Position numbers and translations under genes: made by a program. Below, in pieces: positions 7,557-14,891 of a stretch of DNA of 36,279 nucleotides. A model generated the notes under the pieces. The model was not told the origin of the DNA. It saw only the letters and a program-made list of their open reading frames with translations, and did no database searches. The first letter of the stretch is position 1. Every line of letters starts with the position of its first letter. This stretch comes from Nitrobacter sp. 62-13 (GTDB lineage Bacteria; Pseudomonadota; Alphaproteobacteria; Rhizobiales; Xanthobacteraceae): NCBI RefSeq assembly GCF_001896955.1, contig NZ_MKRN01000176.1, positions 63,986 to 100,264 of the forward strand. Direction: 5' to 3'.

Positions 7557-7979
7557 ATGAACCGGGCGCATTCGGACGGGAAGATGAAGAAGCATTCGCA
7601 CGAGGAAATTCTTTTGAAACTGGCCCGGGCAGACGAACTCGCTCGTGCCGGCAATTCCCAGGTGGACGTTTGCAAGGCGCTTGGCGTGAGCGTCATGACG
7701 CTTCACCGGTGGCGGAAGCTGCCCTTGCCCAAGCCCGAACCGGCTGTTCCCCTGAATCGTGCCGATGACCATAAGTCGCTCACCAGCCCCCCGGCAATGG
7801 ATGAGATGCGCCATGTTCTGGACGAGCTCAAGCTCGAGAACCAGCGGCTTCGAAAGATAGTAACAGATCTCCTGCTTGAAAAAATGAGGCTGGAGGAAGC
7901 CGCGGTCACCGCGTCGCCTCGGCAATCAGGCACGCAAGGCGTGATTCACGCGTTGCTTGGTCCCGCCGATTCCCGGTAG
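7557..7979 (+). CDS. orphan IS3 OrfA-like helix-turn-helix protein
   Basis: A 140-aa protein. Residues about 12-55 form a helix-turn-helix of the IS3 OrfA/HTH_Tnp_1 type (EEILLKLARADELARAG, then VCKALGVSVMTLHRW). Residues about 82-115 form a leucine-rich coiled coil (LDELKLENQRLRKIVTDLLL), as in OrfA dimerisation zippers. There is no OrfB integrase in any frame downstream; the next gene is ParA on the other strand. No terminal inverted repeats were found by eye. Either it is a relic of an insertion sequence or a domesticated DNA-binding regulator. The start is uncertain: ATG at 7557 has GAGG only 4 bases upstream, and an in-frame ATG at 7584 would shorten it by 9 residues. Confidence 0.7.
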   Translation: MNRAHSDGKMKKHSHEEILLKLARADELARAGNSQVDVCKALGVSVMTLHRWRKLPLPKPEPAVPLNRADDHKSLTSPPAMDEMRHVLDELKLENQRLRKIVTDLLLEKMRLEEAAVTASPRQSGTQGVIHALLGPADSR

Positions 7980-7994
7980 TCCCATCAAGCTGAA

Positions 7995-8020
7995 GCGATC
8001 TCGATTGCGCTCGAGATCGC
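7995..8020. terminator. strong hairpin between convergent genes
   Basis: GCGATCTCGA (7995-8004), a 6-base loop, and TCGAGATCGC (8011-8020) give a perfect 10-bp stem. It fills the gap between the OrfA-like stop (7979) and the ParA stop (8022), so it may end transcription from both sides. Neither flank has a clear T run, so a simple intrinsic terminator is not certain. Confidence 0.5.
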
Positions 8021-8021
8021 A

Positions 8022-8663
8022 CTATTCCTCTCTTTCAGCCTGTTCGATCGCATCCGCAAGCTGCTGAATTTCCTGGTCGGCGGCATCTCCCGGCATGAAG
8101 CTCGTGACTGATTGGCCGTTGGTGAAGCAGCGGACGAAGGCCGCACGGGCGGCGATCGGCGGCGCAATGATCTCGCCGAATGCGCTCAATTCGTCCATCA
8201 GCTGTCGTGCCTCCAACGTGCGGCGGTCCAGTCTGTTGGGCACAAGGATCACCTTGATTCGATCCCGCCGGTGTTTCCGCGCCGCGTCGATGATCGCAAG
8301 GGTCTGCCGTGTCGCATCGAGATCGAGGCCCGAGGGCGTGCAAGGCACCAGAATCAGGTTGGCGAGGGCGATCGAGGCGCCCATCTCGCGCGCATTGGGA
8401 GCGGTATCGATGACCACGACACCGGCTTGAATGCTGCGCACGTCGTGGGCCCAGGCGGACACCGACGTTTGCTCCAGAGCCATTTCATAGACGGGAAACT
8501 CAAGATTGCCGGGCTCTGCCCAGTGCGAAGCGGAGCGTTGAGGGTCACTGTCGACCAGTGCGACCTCATGTCCGCGGCGGGCGAGCGCGGCGGCGGCACA
8601 GACCGCGATCGTGGTTTTGCCGACACCGCCCTTGCGCTGGGTAACAGTGATGATCCTCCGCAT
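8022..8663 (-). CDS. ParA/MinD-type partition ATPase, orphan
   Basis: A 213-aa soluble P-loop ATPase. The deviant Walker A KGGVGKTT (residues 11-18) has the signature lysine. Walker A' is in VALVDSDPQ and Walker B in VVVIDTAPN. These are the ParA/Soj/MinD hallmarks. The protein is short and lacks the N-terminal DNA-binding domain of plasmid P1-type ParA. No ParB, parS or MinE partner is seen nearby. Upstream in-frame starts (ATG 8678, GTG 8690) are possible; MRRIITV at 8663 matches the family start best, and no start has a strong ribosome site. It diverges from the RTX gene over a 510-bp intergenic region. Orphan ParA proteins often position surface machines (polysaccharide or adhesin systems) at a cell pole; that role here is inference. 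Confidence 0.85.
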   Translation of the reverse strand: MRRIITVTQRKGGVGKTTIAVCAAAALARRGHEVALVDSDPQRSASHWAEPGNLEFPVYEMALEQTSVSAWAHDVRSIQAGVVVIDTAPNAREMGASIALANLILVPCTPSGLDLDATRQTLAIIDAARKHRRDRIKVILVPNRLDRRTLEARQLMDELSAFGEIIAPPIAARAAFVRCFTNGQSVTSFMPGDAADQEIQQLADAIEQAEREE

Positions 8664-9176
8664 CGGTCCAGGAAAGCTCATGCGGTCCACGATAACGGAA
8701 TCTCACATTTCTTGGCAAAAACACCTGTCAATATTACCACTCTCTTAACCGACCGCCACAATCAACAAACCGGAGGCGGGCGCCTGATAACCGATCGTCT
8801 CATACATATCTCGGGAGCAAATTGCGAATGGCGGGCGCGATAAAGGTAACAAAGCACCATTAATCCCGTTGTTAAGAGACCAAAGTGCCCTCGTCAGGGC
8901 CATCGACCGCCCGTCGCCGACGATAAGAGTAAAATGTACGTTAACAGCGCGTGAATTTGACCCTTGACTTAAGCGGCTACTCACAACTAACATACGAGTA
9001 ACAAATATCGCGGTGCATCATAACATTTATATGTGATGACGCATTCCAGGCCGGTTTTGCCGTTTCGTTCTGGTTCAAGCTGAGAGCACCTTCGAGCCGC
9101 AGCATATTAGCGTCGATTGGCGTCGACCGGGGTATCTGCTTCGCTATAGATCTTGGGAATCCAGTCAGAGGGTACC
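8664..9176. promoter_or_regulatory. intergenic region between divergent parA-like and RTX genes
   Basis: 513 bp without a gene, AT-richer than its surroundings. It holds a perfect 9-bp inverted pair TCTCTTAAC (8741-8749) and GTTAAGAGA (8871-8879), the sequence GTACGTTAAC at 8936-8945 that also occurs at 7299-7308, and an imperfect inverted repeat CATCA...TGATG at 9016-9038. It must contain the promoters for both genes, but I cannot place them. Confidence 0.45.
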
Positions 9177-10292
9177 ATGGCCATTTCCTACCTGACGAAG
9201 ACCGAGCTGGATCATTTCGTCCAGCATAACGGAAATATAGAAGCGGGCGTAAGATCAGCGCTGATCGATTCGCTCGAACAAAGCGGCGTCTTCCACGAGA
9301 CTGAGGATGGCACACGGGGATGGTTGGAGTCCGGGCCGTTTCACGGCGGGCCGGTTCCGCCGGTCGTTCAGATTCTGGACGTATCGCAGTCGACAACCGT
9401 CCAGACGAATCCCAACCTGAAGGCGATCGTCCTGGACGACCATAGCGCCAAGCTGGACGTGACCGGAGGCGAAAACAACATATTCGTTGCGGCGGGGAGA
9501 GGGTCTGACACCATCAACCTGCACGACAGCGGCAACGATACGGTTTATGGCGGCAGCGGCAACGATGTGATCCGCGGAGGTCACGGCGACAGTTCGCTGT
9601 TCGGCGGCGCCGGCAATGACAGCATCTACGGCGGCACGGGCAACGACACGTTGGACGGCGGTGCCGGCAATGATTATCTGGTGTCGGGTGCGGTGGCATC
9701 GGGCGCGGGCGATCACGTGCAGGTCGCCAGCGCGGACGACCAGGTCTTCGGCAAGGGCCAAGGCAACGGGCAAGGCAATGGTCACGGTCAAGGCAACGGG
9801 CACGGGCAAGGCAATGGTCACGGGAACGATCATGGTCACGGGAACGGCCATGGCAGCGGTCACGGAGATGACCATGGCGGTGGTCAGGAGCCTGGCGGCA
9901 ATGTCGAGGGGCACAGCACGCTTATAGGCGGTGCCGGGAATGACACCCTGGTTGGTGTGCAGGGCGATGTCATGCAGGGCGGTGCGGGCAACGACGAGTT
10001 CTGGCTGCGTGACGGCGGAGCTTCGGGCGCCAATTCGACTCTGGAGGGCGGTGCCGGCGCCGACACCTTCCATATCCAGACGCATCACGGCAATGACACC
10101 ATCTTTGGCGGCGATGGTAAGGACTCCGTCGACTTCGCCGGCCGCTCGTTCTTCGACGTAGCCAAGATCGACACCGATTCGAGCACCAATACTTACACGC
10201 TCCACTTCAGCGATGACCAGACGATCGCGGTCAGCGGAGTCGAGGAACTCCACTTCAGCGATCAGATTGTCACCCTGCCGAAACTTTCGTAA
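9177..10292 (+). CDS. small RTX calcium-binding protein with Gly/His-rich spacer, type I secretion substrate
   Basis: A 371-aa acidic protein. Residues about 1-85 show no known domain. About 95-170 and 248-325 are two blocks of RTX nonapeptides ([27 protein letters not shown] and similar) that form calcium-binding beta-rolls. Between them, residues about 192-241, lies an alternating Gly-X run with X = His, Asn, Gln or Asp. The last ~45 residues (beta-rich, ending VTLPKLS) probably carry the uncleaved type I secretion signal. There is no N-terminal signal peptide. The ATG at 9177 has GAGGG at 9168-9172; an upstream in-frame start at 9153 is less likely. A terminator follows at 10321-10348, so it is a separate transcript from the transporter genes 1 kb downstream. 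Likely a surface or matrix protein. Confidence 0.9.
   Translation: MAISYLTKTELDHFVQHNGNIEAGVRSALIDSLEQSGVFHETEDGTRGWLESGPFHGGPVPPVVQILDVSQSTTVQTNPNLKAIVLDDHSAKLDVTGGENNIFVAAGRGSDTINLHDSGNDTVYGGSGNDVIRGGHGDSSLFGGAGNDSIYGGTGNDTLDGGAGNDYLVSGAVASGAGDHVQVASADDQVFGKGQGNGQGNGHGQGNGHGQGNGHGNDHGHGNGHGSGHGDDHGGGQEPGGNVEGHSTLIGGAGNDTLVGVQGDVMQGGAGNDEFWLRDGGASGANSTLEGGAGADTFHIQTHHGNDTIFGGDGKDSVDFAGRSFFDVAKIDTDSSTNTYTLHFSDDQTIAVSGVEELHFSDQIVTLPKLS
9750..9891 (+). repeat. imperfect tandem repeat encoding the Gly-X spacer of the RTX protein
   Basis: Repeats of a 6-base unit (GGCAAC, GGGCAC, GGTCAC and similar) with an 18-base higher-order period, encoding alternating glycine with His, Asn or Gln. About 142 bp. 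Such repeats can change length by slippage in multiples of 6 bases without breaking the frame. The histidine density suggests metal binding, as an addition to the calcium sites on either side. Confidence 0.8.
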
Positions 10293-10320
10293 TTCGGCAG
10301 CTAAAGACACAACATTTGCG

Positions 10321-10357
10321 AAAGCCCCGCTTCTCCCGGCGGGGCTTTTGCTTTTGA
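10321..10357 (+). terminator. intrinsic terminator after the RTX gene
   Basis: AAAGCCCCGC (10321-10330), an 8-base loop, GCGGGGCTTT (10339-10348) and a T-rich tail (TTTTGCTTTT). The stem is a perfect 10 bp. It begins 28 bp after the RTX stop codon. Confidence 0.9.
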
Positions 10358-10511
10358 GAGGTTCTGTAGACTCGATATTAGTGATACCGAAATGCTTTGA
10401 TAGGCAATCATGCCTTTGTGAGGCCACATCGATAAAGTGATATTGGTCGGTCTCGAGCCGTGTCGTTCAACTCGTTTCCGATAGCTCCAATCGGGACGTC
10501 AGGAGCCGATC

Positions 10512-11135
10512 TTGTCCGGTATCAAGCACTTGCTCAATGCGGGCTCCGGACCCGGATCCGCGCGACGAATTGCTCGAATGATCCGGGAGCGGGACTTGAA
10601 AGAGGTGCGATTCGACATCGATCCCGGCGTCCAACCCGATATCGTTGGCTCCGTGCTCGAACTCGAGAAGTCCTTCGAGCCGCAGTCGTTTGACGTGATA
10701 TGGTCGTCGCACGTCCTTGAACATCTCTATGCTCACGATGTTTTTCCAACGCTGCGCCAGTTCCATCGGATCCTGAAGCAGGACGGCTTCGCCTTGCTGA
10801 TGACTCCGGATCTTGAAGCCGTGGCTCATTTTATCGTCGAGCAAGGTATCGCGGCAGTCGCCTATCAATCTCCGGCAGGACCGATCAGGCCGCTCGACAT
10901 GCTCTACGGCCACTCCCGCGCGATCGAGGAGGGACACATGCATATGGCTCATCGCACCGGATTTACCGCCGAGCGGCTCGGCAATCTGCTGTTGATGGCG
11001 GGCTTTCCCACGGTCTCGGTAGCGACAGAAAATTTCGAGGTCTGTGCGCTGGCGCTGATGCCCGAGACCGATGACGCGGCCATCAAGAGGACTTTGTTAG
11101 AAAGCGGCTTTAACTTTCAGGAAGTGACGGCCTAA
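10512..11135 (+). CDS. SAM-dependent methyltransferase (type 11-like)
   Basis: A 207-aa cytoplasmic protein with a class I methyltransferase fold. Motif I is LLNAGSGPGS near the N-terminus, an acidic residue follows in VRFDIDPGVQPD, and SFDVIWSSHVLEHL is the type 11/UbiE motif with the HxLEH pattern. The N-terminus is compact, so almost the whole chain is the catalytic domain. The start is TTG at 10512, with AGGAG at 10501-10505 seven bases upstream. The gene sits between the RTX gene (after its terminator) and the type I secretion operon. The substrate is unknown: sugar, lipid and protein are all possible, and context favours a glycan or the secreted protein. Confidence 0.82.
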   Translation: MSGIKHLLNAGSGPGSARRIARMIRERDLKEVRFDIDPGVQPDIVGSVLELEKSFEPQSFDVIWSSHVLEHLYAHDVFPTLRQFHRILKQDGFALLMTPDLEAVAHFIVEQGIAAVAYQSPAGPIRPLDMLYGHSRAIEEGHMHMAHRTGFTAERLGNLLLMAGFPTVSVATENFEVCALALMPETDDAAIKRTLLESGFNFQEVTA

Positions 11136-11260
11136 TTCCGTTCCATGCCGCCGAGGATTGAGGGCCGGCAGCCTGCCGCTTCCAGGGGCGCCTCCGGGGC
11201 GCTCCGATGTTCGTGTTTCCGTCACTTTTATTGTGTCTAATGTTATCGATGGGAACGTAT

Positions 11261-11282
11261 TATCATTCAATCTGAAATGATA
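11261..11282. promoter_or_regulatory. inverted repeat upstream of the type I secretion operon
   Basis: TATCATT (11261-11267) and AATGATA (11276-11282) form a perfect 7-bp inverted repeat with an 8-base spacer, within an AT-rich stretch 36 bp upstream of the transporter ATG at 11318. Placement and symmetry suit an operator or promoter element; no binding protein can be named. Confidence 0.4.
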
Positions 11283-11317
11283 GACTCCGATCAGCATAAC
11301 AGACAGACTGAGTTTTC

Positions 11318-13552
11318 ATGATTGCGCAAGCCGTCGCCGAGAATGACGATATCGATCCGATGCTTCCGTCCGGGCTGGAATGTCTGGTCATCGTCGCACG
11401 ACAGCACGGGCTGCATCTCACATCGACGCAGCTTATCAAGGACAACCTTCTTGGCGGCGAGGAAGTGCCTCCCGGCCGGCTTGTCCGCTGCGCCGAAAAG
11501 GCCGGCATGCGATCGAAGCACGTTCACCTCGATTGGGACGGCCTCTCTCATCTGAAGAAGGCGCTTCCGACCATTGTTGGTTTGCGCAACGGAAGCTACA
11601 TGGTGTTGTTGCGCGTCGACGGAGACGCCAACAATACCCGTATCGTGCTGAGGGATCCGAACGCCGCAGAAGATGCGCTGCTCGTGATCGACCGGCCGCG
11701 TTTCGAGGATATCTGGTCCGGAGACATCGTTCTCGTCAAGCGCAACTACGATATCTCGGATGAATCCCAGCCTTTCAGTTTCGGCCTCGTCACGGCGTTG
11801 ATATTTCGCGAGCGGCGCATCGTCCGGGACGTGGCAATCGCCGCGCTGGTTCTCGGACTCCTCGGCCTCGCGCCCATCATGTTCTGGCGTCTGCTATCGG
11901 ACAAGGTGATCTTCTATCACGCATACAATACCTTCTATGTGCTTTGCCTCGCGATGCTGCTCATCATCGCCTTCGAAGCGGTGTTTGCGTTTCTCAGGCA
12001 AATCCTTGTTCATCGCCTGACAACCAGGCTTGACGTCAAGCTCTCCACCTACGTTTTCGAAAAGGTCCTCAATCTCCCCATCGATTATTTCGAGCAGACC
12101 GCCGTCGGCCTCATCGCCCGCGACATTCGGGAAGTGTTCCGCATTCGCTCGTTCCTGATGGGTCAGTTGTTCGGCACAGTGCTGGATTCGACGACACTGT
12201 TTTTCTTCCTGCCCGTCATGTTTTTCTTCAGTCCGATCATGACGTTCATTGTTCTGGCGTTGTCAGGGATCATCGTCGGGTGGTTGATCCTGATGCTGCC
12301 GGCGTACCGCAAGGCGTCGCATGCCGTTCTGGTCGCGGAAGGCGATCAGGGCGCGTTTCTGGTTCAAACACTCAACGGCATCCGGACGGTGAAATCGCTG
12401 GCGCTCGACGCGCGTCAGCGCCATTTCTGGGACGTGCTGGTTGCGCGTGTCGCCAAGGCGAGATTCGCGGAAGGGATGACCGGAAACGCGATCCAGGCGG
12501 TGGTGCGTCCGCTGGAGCGGCTTGCGGTGAGCGGTTCTTATGCGGTCGGCGTGTATCTTGCGCTTACAAACAGTGATCCTGTTTTTATCGGAGCGTTATT
12601 TGCATTCCTGATGCTGTCGCAACGCGTGTCGGCCCCGTTGATGCAGATGGCCCAGTTGATCAATCAGTATGACGAAGCACGGAGCGCGGTCGCAACCGTC
12701 CGTAACCTCGTGAACCAGCCAGCCGAGGAAGGGCGGTCCGGCAACGGCGTTCGCTCGGCGATCAAGGGAAAAGTGGAATTTTCCAATGTCACCTTCCGAT
12801 ATAAAGGGGCCGTCTCGCCGACATTGAATGGTGTTTCCTTTGAAGTAAACCGGGGAACGACGCTTGGCGTGATGGGCAAAAGCGGCTCCGGCAAGACCAC
12901 GATTACGCGACTGCTGCAGCGATTGCATTCCGAATACGACGGACTGATCAAGATCGACGGAATCGACGTTCGCGAATACGATGTCGATCATCTGCGCAGG
13001 AACGTCGGCATCGTTCTGCAGGAAAATTTTCTTTTCAGCGGGACGATTCGCGAGAATATCTGCGCAGCCGTGCCGGACGCCACGTTTGACGATGTCGTTA
13101 AGGCGGCGCGACTGGCGGGAGCGGAGGAATTCATCGACAAGCTGCCGCGCGGTTATGAAACCCGTGTCTATGAAGGATCGCCAAACCTCTCCGGAGGGCA
13201 ACGGCAACGCCTTGCAATCGCGCGCGCGCTGATCGTTGATCCGCCGATCCTCATCCTTGACGAGGCCACGAGCGCGCTTGATGCCGACAGCGAGGCGATC
13301 GTGAACGGCAACATCACGCGAATAGCGAATGGCCGCACGCTGATCATCATCTCCCATCGGTTGTCGTCGCTGACGGCGGCGGATGCCATTCTCGTGCTCG
13401 ACCGCGGGGTGGTCGACGATATCGGGCGTCACGCGGAACTGCTGGAGCGGAACGATATCTACAGTTCGCTTTGGTATCAGCAGAACACCCATCTCGCGCC
13501 TGCGGTTCGCAGCGACAAGCCGAAACTCCGGAGCCCGACCCTTGTCCCATAG
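11318..13552 (+). CDS. type I secretion system ABC transporter with C39-like domain
   Basis: A 744-aa inner-membrane exporter of the HlyB class. Residues about 15-145 are a C39 peptidase-like domain in which the catalytic cysteine and histidine positions appear replaced (SGLECLVIVARQHG and VGLRNGSYMVLL), so it is a docking domain and not a protease. Residues about 160-440 hold the six-helix ABC exporter core. The nucleotide-binding domain (about 485-730) has Walker A GKSGSGKTT near 520, signature LSGGQRQR near 625, Walker B LILDEATSALD and the switch histidine in IISHRLSS. Its stop overlaps the adaptor start by 11 bp. Expected function: ATP-driven export of the nearby RTX protein straight to the outside with an outer-membrane TolC protein encoded elsewhere. 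Confidence 0.94.
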   Translation: MIAQAVAENDDIDPMLPSGLECLVIVARQHGLHLTSTQLIKDNLLGGEEVPPGRLVRCAEKAGMRSKHVHLDWDGLSHLKKALPTIVGLRNGSYMVLLRVDGDANNTRIVLRDPNAAEDALLVIDRPRFEDIWSGDIVLVKRNYDISDESQPFSFGLVTALIFRERRIVRDVAIAALVLGLLGLAPIMFWRLLSDKVIFYHAYNTFYVLCLAMLLIIAFEAVFAFLRQILVHRLTTRLDVKLSTYVFEKVLNLPIDYFEQTAVGLIARDIREVFRIRSFLMGQLFGTVLDSTTLFFFLPVMFFFSPIMTFIVLALSGIIVGWLILMLPAYRKASHAVLVAEGDQGAFLVQTLNGIRTVKSLALDARQRHFWDVLVARVAKARFAEGMTGNAIQAVVRPLERLAVSGSYAVGVYLALTNSDPVFIGALFAFLMLSQRVSAPLMQMAQLINQYDEARSAVATVRNLVNQPAEEGRSGNGVRSAIKGKVEFSNVTFRYKGAVSPTLNGVSFEVNRGTTLGVMGKSGSGKTTITRLLQRLHSEYDGLIKIDGIDVREYDVDHLRRNVGIVLQENFLFSGTIRENICAAVPDATFDDVVKAARLAGAEEFIDKLPRGYETRVYEGSPNLSGGQRQRLAIARALIVDPPILILDEATSALDADSEAIVNGNITRIANGRTLIIISHRLSSLTAADAILVLDRGVVDDIGRHAELLERNDIYSSLWYQQNTHLAPAVRSDKPKLRSPTLVP

Positions 13553-14891
13553 CCAGGCTTCGCTCGCGACCGTCCGTCAATTCCAGTCGGAGACCGATGC
13601 AATCCGGGAGGCGGCCGAGCCCTTGGCCGCGCGCGCCACGCTGTTCGTACTTTCCGCGTTCCTTGTTTCGATTGTCGTGGTTCTGTGCCTGACGCGGATC
13701 GATCGCGTCATCACCAGCCTCAATGGCAATATCGTGCCGGCCGGTCATATCAATGTTTTGCAGGCGCTGGATCCATCGATCATCAAGACGATCAACGTCC
13801 GCGAGGGCGAGCAGGTGCAGACGGGACAGTTGCTCGCCACGCTTGATGCGACCTTCACCTCCGCCGATCTGACACAGGCGAAGTTGCAGATCGCAAGCCT
13901 CGATGCGCAGGTGGCGCGCGATGAGGCCGAGTTGAATCAGAAGCCGCTCGTATTTGCCAACAAGTCGGATCCGGATTTCCAGAAATATGCGGCGCTGCAG
14001 AAGGCGCTCTACGGGCAGCGCGTGGCCCAGTACAATGCCCAGATCAACAGTTTCGAATCGAAGATCAAGGAGACCCAGGCGACGATCGAAAAGCTTCGTG
14101 GCGACGATGCCCGATATCGGCAACGCGACGATGTCCTGGAAAAAATCGAGAAGATGCGCACGACGCTTGCAGAGCATGGCACGGGATCGCAGCTCAACAT
14201 GTACGTGTCCCAGGATGCCCGGCTGGAGTTGCTGCGGACACTGGAGAATACACACAACGGCCTGATCGTGGCGCAAAACACCCTTGGATCCGTCATCGCG
14301 GACCGTGACGCGTTCAAACAGCAATGGTTCGCGCAATTGAGCCAGGATCTGGTGACGACGCGCAATAAGCTGGACGAAGCGAGAGCGACCTATGAAAAGG
14401 CTCTCAAGCATCAAAATCTGGTGCGCTGGACCGCAGCCGAGCCGTCCGTGGTGCTGACTATGGCAAGACTCTCGGTCGGCTCGGTGCTCAAGCCGGGAGA
14501 TCCCTTCATCACGCTGATGCCGATCGACACCAGGCTCGAGGCAGAGATCAGGATCTCCTCGCGCGATGTCGGTTTCATCCGGGCCGGCGATCCATGCACG
14601 ATCAAGGTCGACGCCTTCAATGCAGCTGAGCACGGCACGGCGTCGGGAAATGTGCGCTGGATCAGCGAAGGCGCCTTCACGACTGACGATGACGGCAAGC
14701 CGCTGGACTACACCTATTACAAGGCGCGCTGCTCGGTGGACGCATACAACTTCAAGGACGTGCCGAGCAACTTCCGTCTGATTCCGGGTATGACCCTGCA
14801 AGGGGATATCAATGTCGGCACCCGTTCCGTCGCGATGTATCTGCTCGGTGGAATGCTGAAGGGCATTCACGAGGCTATGCGTGAACCATGA
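13542..14891 (+). CDS. HlyD-family periplasmic adaptor of the type I secretion system
   Basis: A 449-aa membrane fusion protein. Residues about 1-35 are cytoplasmic, one membrane segment follows (about 37-58, ATLFVLSAFLVSIVVVL), then a lipoyl-like half with INVREGEQVQTGQLLATLD near 85, a long coiled coil (about 105-300), the second lipoyl half, and a C-terminal beta-barrel ending near GGMLKGIHEAMREP, as in HlyD and PrtE relatives. The start is TTG at 13542 inside the end of the transporter gene, with CGGAG at 13529-13533 eight bases upstream. No ATG fits better. The stop overlaps the Sel1 gene start (ATGA). It bridges the ABC exporter and an outer-membrane channel. Confidence 0.9.
   Translation: MSHSQASLATVRQFQSETDAIREAAEPLAARATLFVLSAFLVSIVVVLCLTRIDRVITSLNGNIVPAGHINVLQALDPSIIKTINVREGEQVQTGQLLATLDATFTSADLTQAKLQIASLDAQVARDEAELNQKPLVFANKSDPDFQKYAALQKALYGQRVAQYNAQINSFESKIKETQATIEKLRGDDARYRQRDDVLEKIEKMRTTLAEHGTGSQLNMYVSQDARLELLRTLENTHNGLIVAQNTLGSVIADRDAFKQQWFAQLSQDLVTTRNKLDEARATYEKALKHQNLVRWTAAEPSVVLTMARLSVGSVLKPGDPFITLMPIDTRLEAEIRISSRDVGFIRAGDPCTIKVDAFNAAEHGTASGNVRWISEGAFTTDDDGKPLDYTYYKARCSVDAYNFKDVPSNFRLIPGMTLQGDINVGTRSVAMYLLGGMLKGIHEAMREP

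Noticed and set aside
7557-8020. Intact IS3-family insertion sequence
   Set aside because: Only an OrfA-like gene is present; no OrfB, no terminal inverted repeats and no target duplication seen.
8022-8663. Plasmid or chromosome partition locus
   Set aside because: No ParB gene and no parS-like repeats nearby; the surrounding genes are chromosomal envelope functions.
8860-8876. CtrA-like site TTAA-N8-TTAA before the RTX gene
   Set aside because: The spacer is 8 bases and the accepted CtrA spacing is 7.
9750-9891. Possible CRISPR-like or minisatellite array
   Set aside because: The units are 6 and 18 bases, contiguous and in frame with the RTX protein; there are no spacers.
9255-10427. 390-codon open frame antisense to the RTX gene
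   Set aside because: Its Ala/Val/Ile repeats are the mirror of the Gly-Asn-Asp RTX codons; no start signal or independent support.
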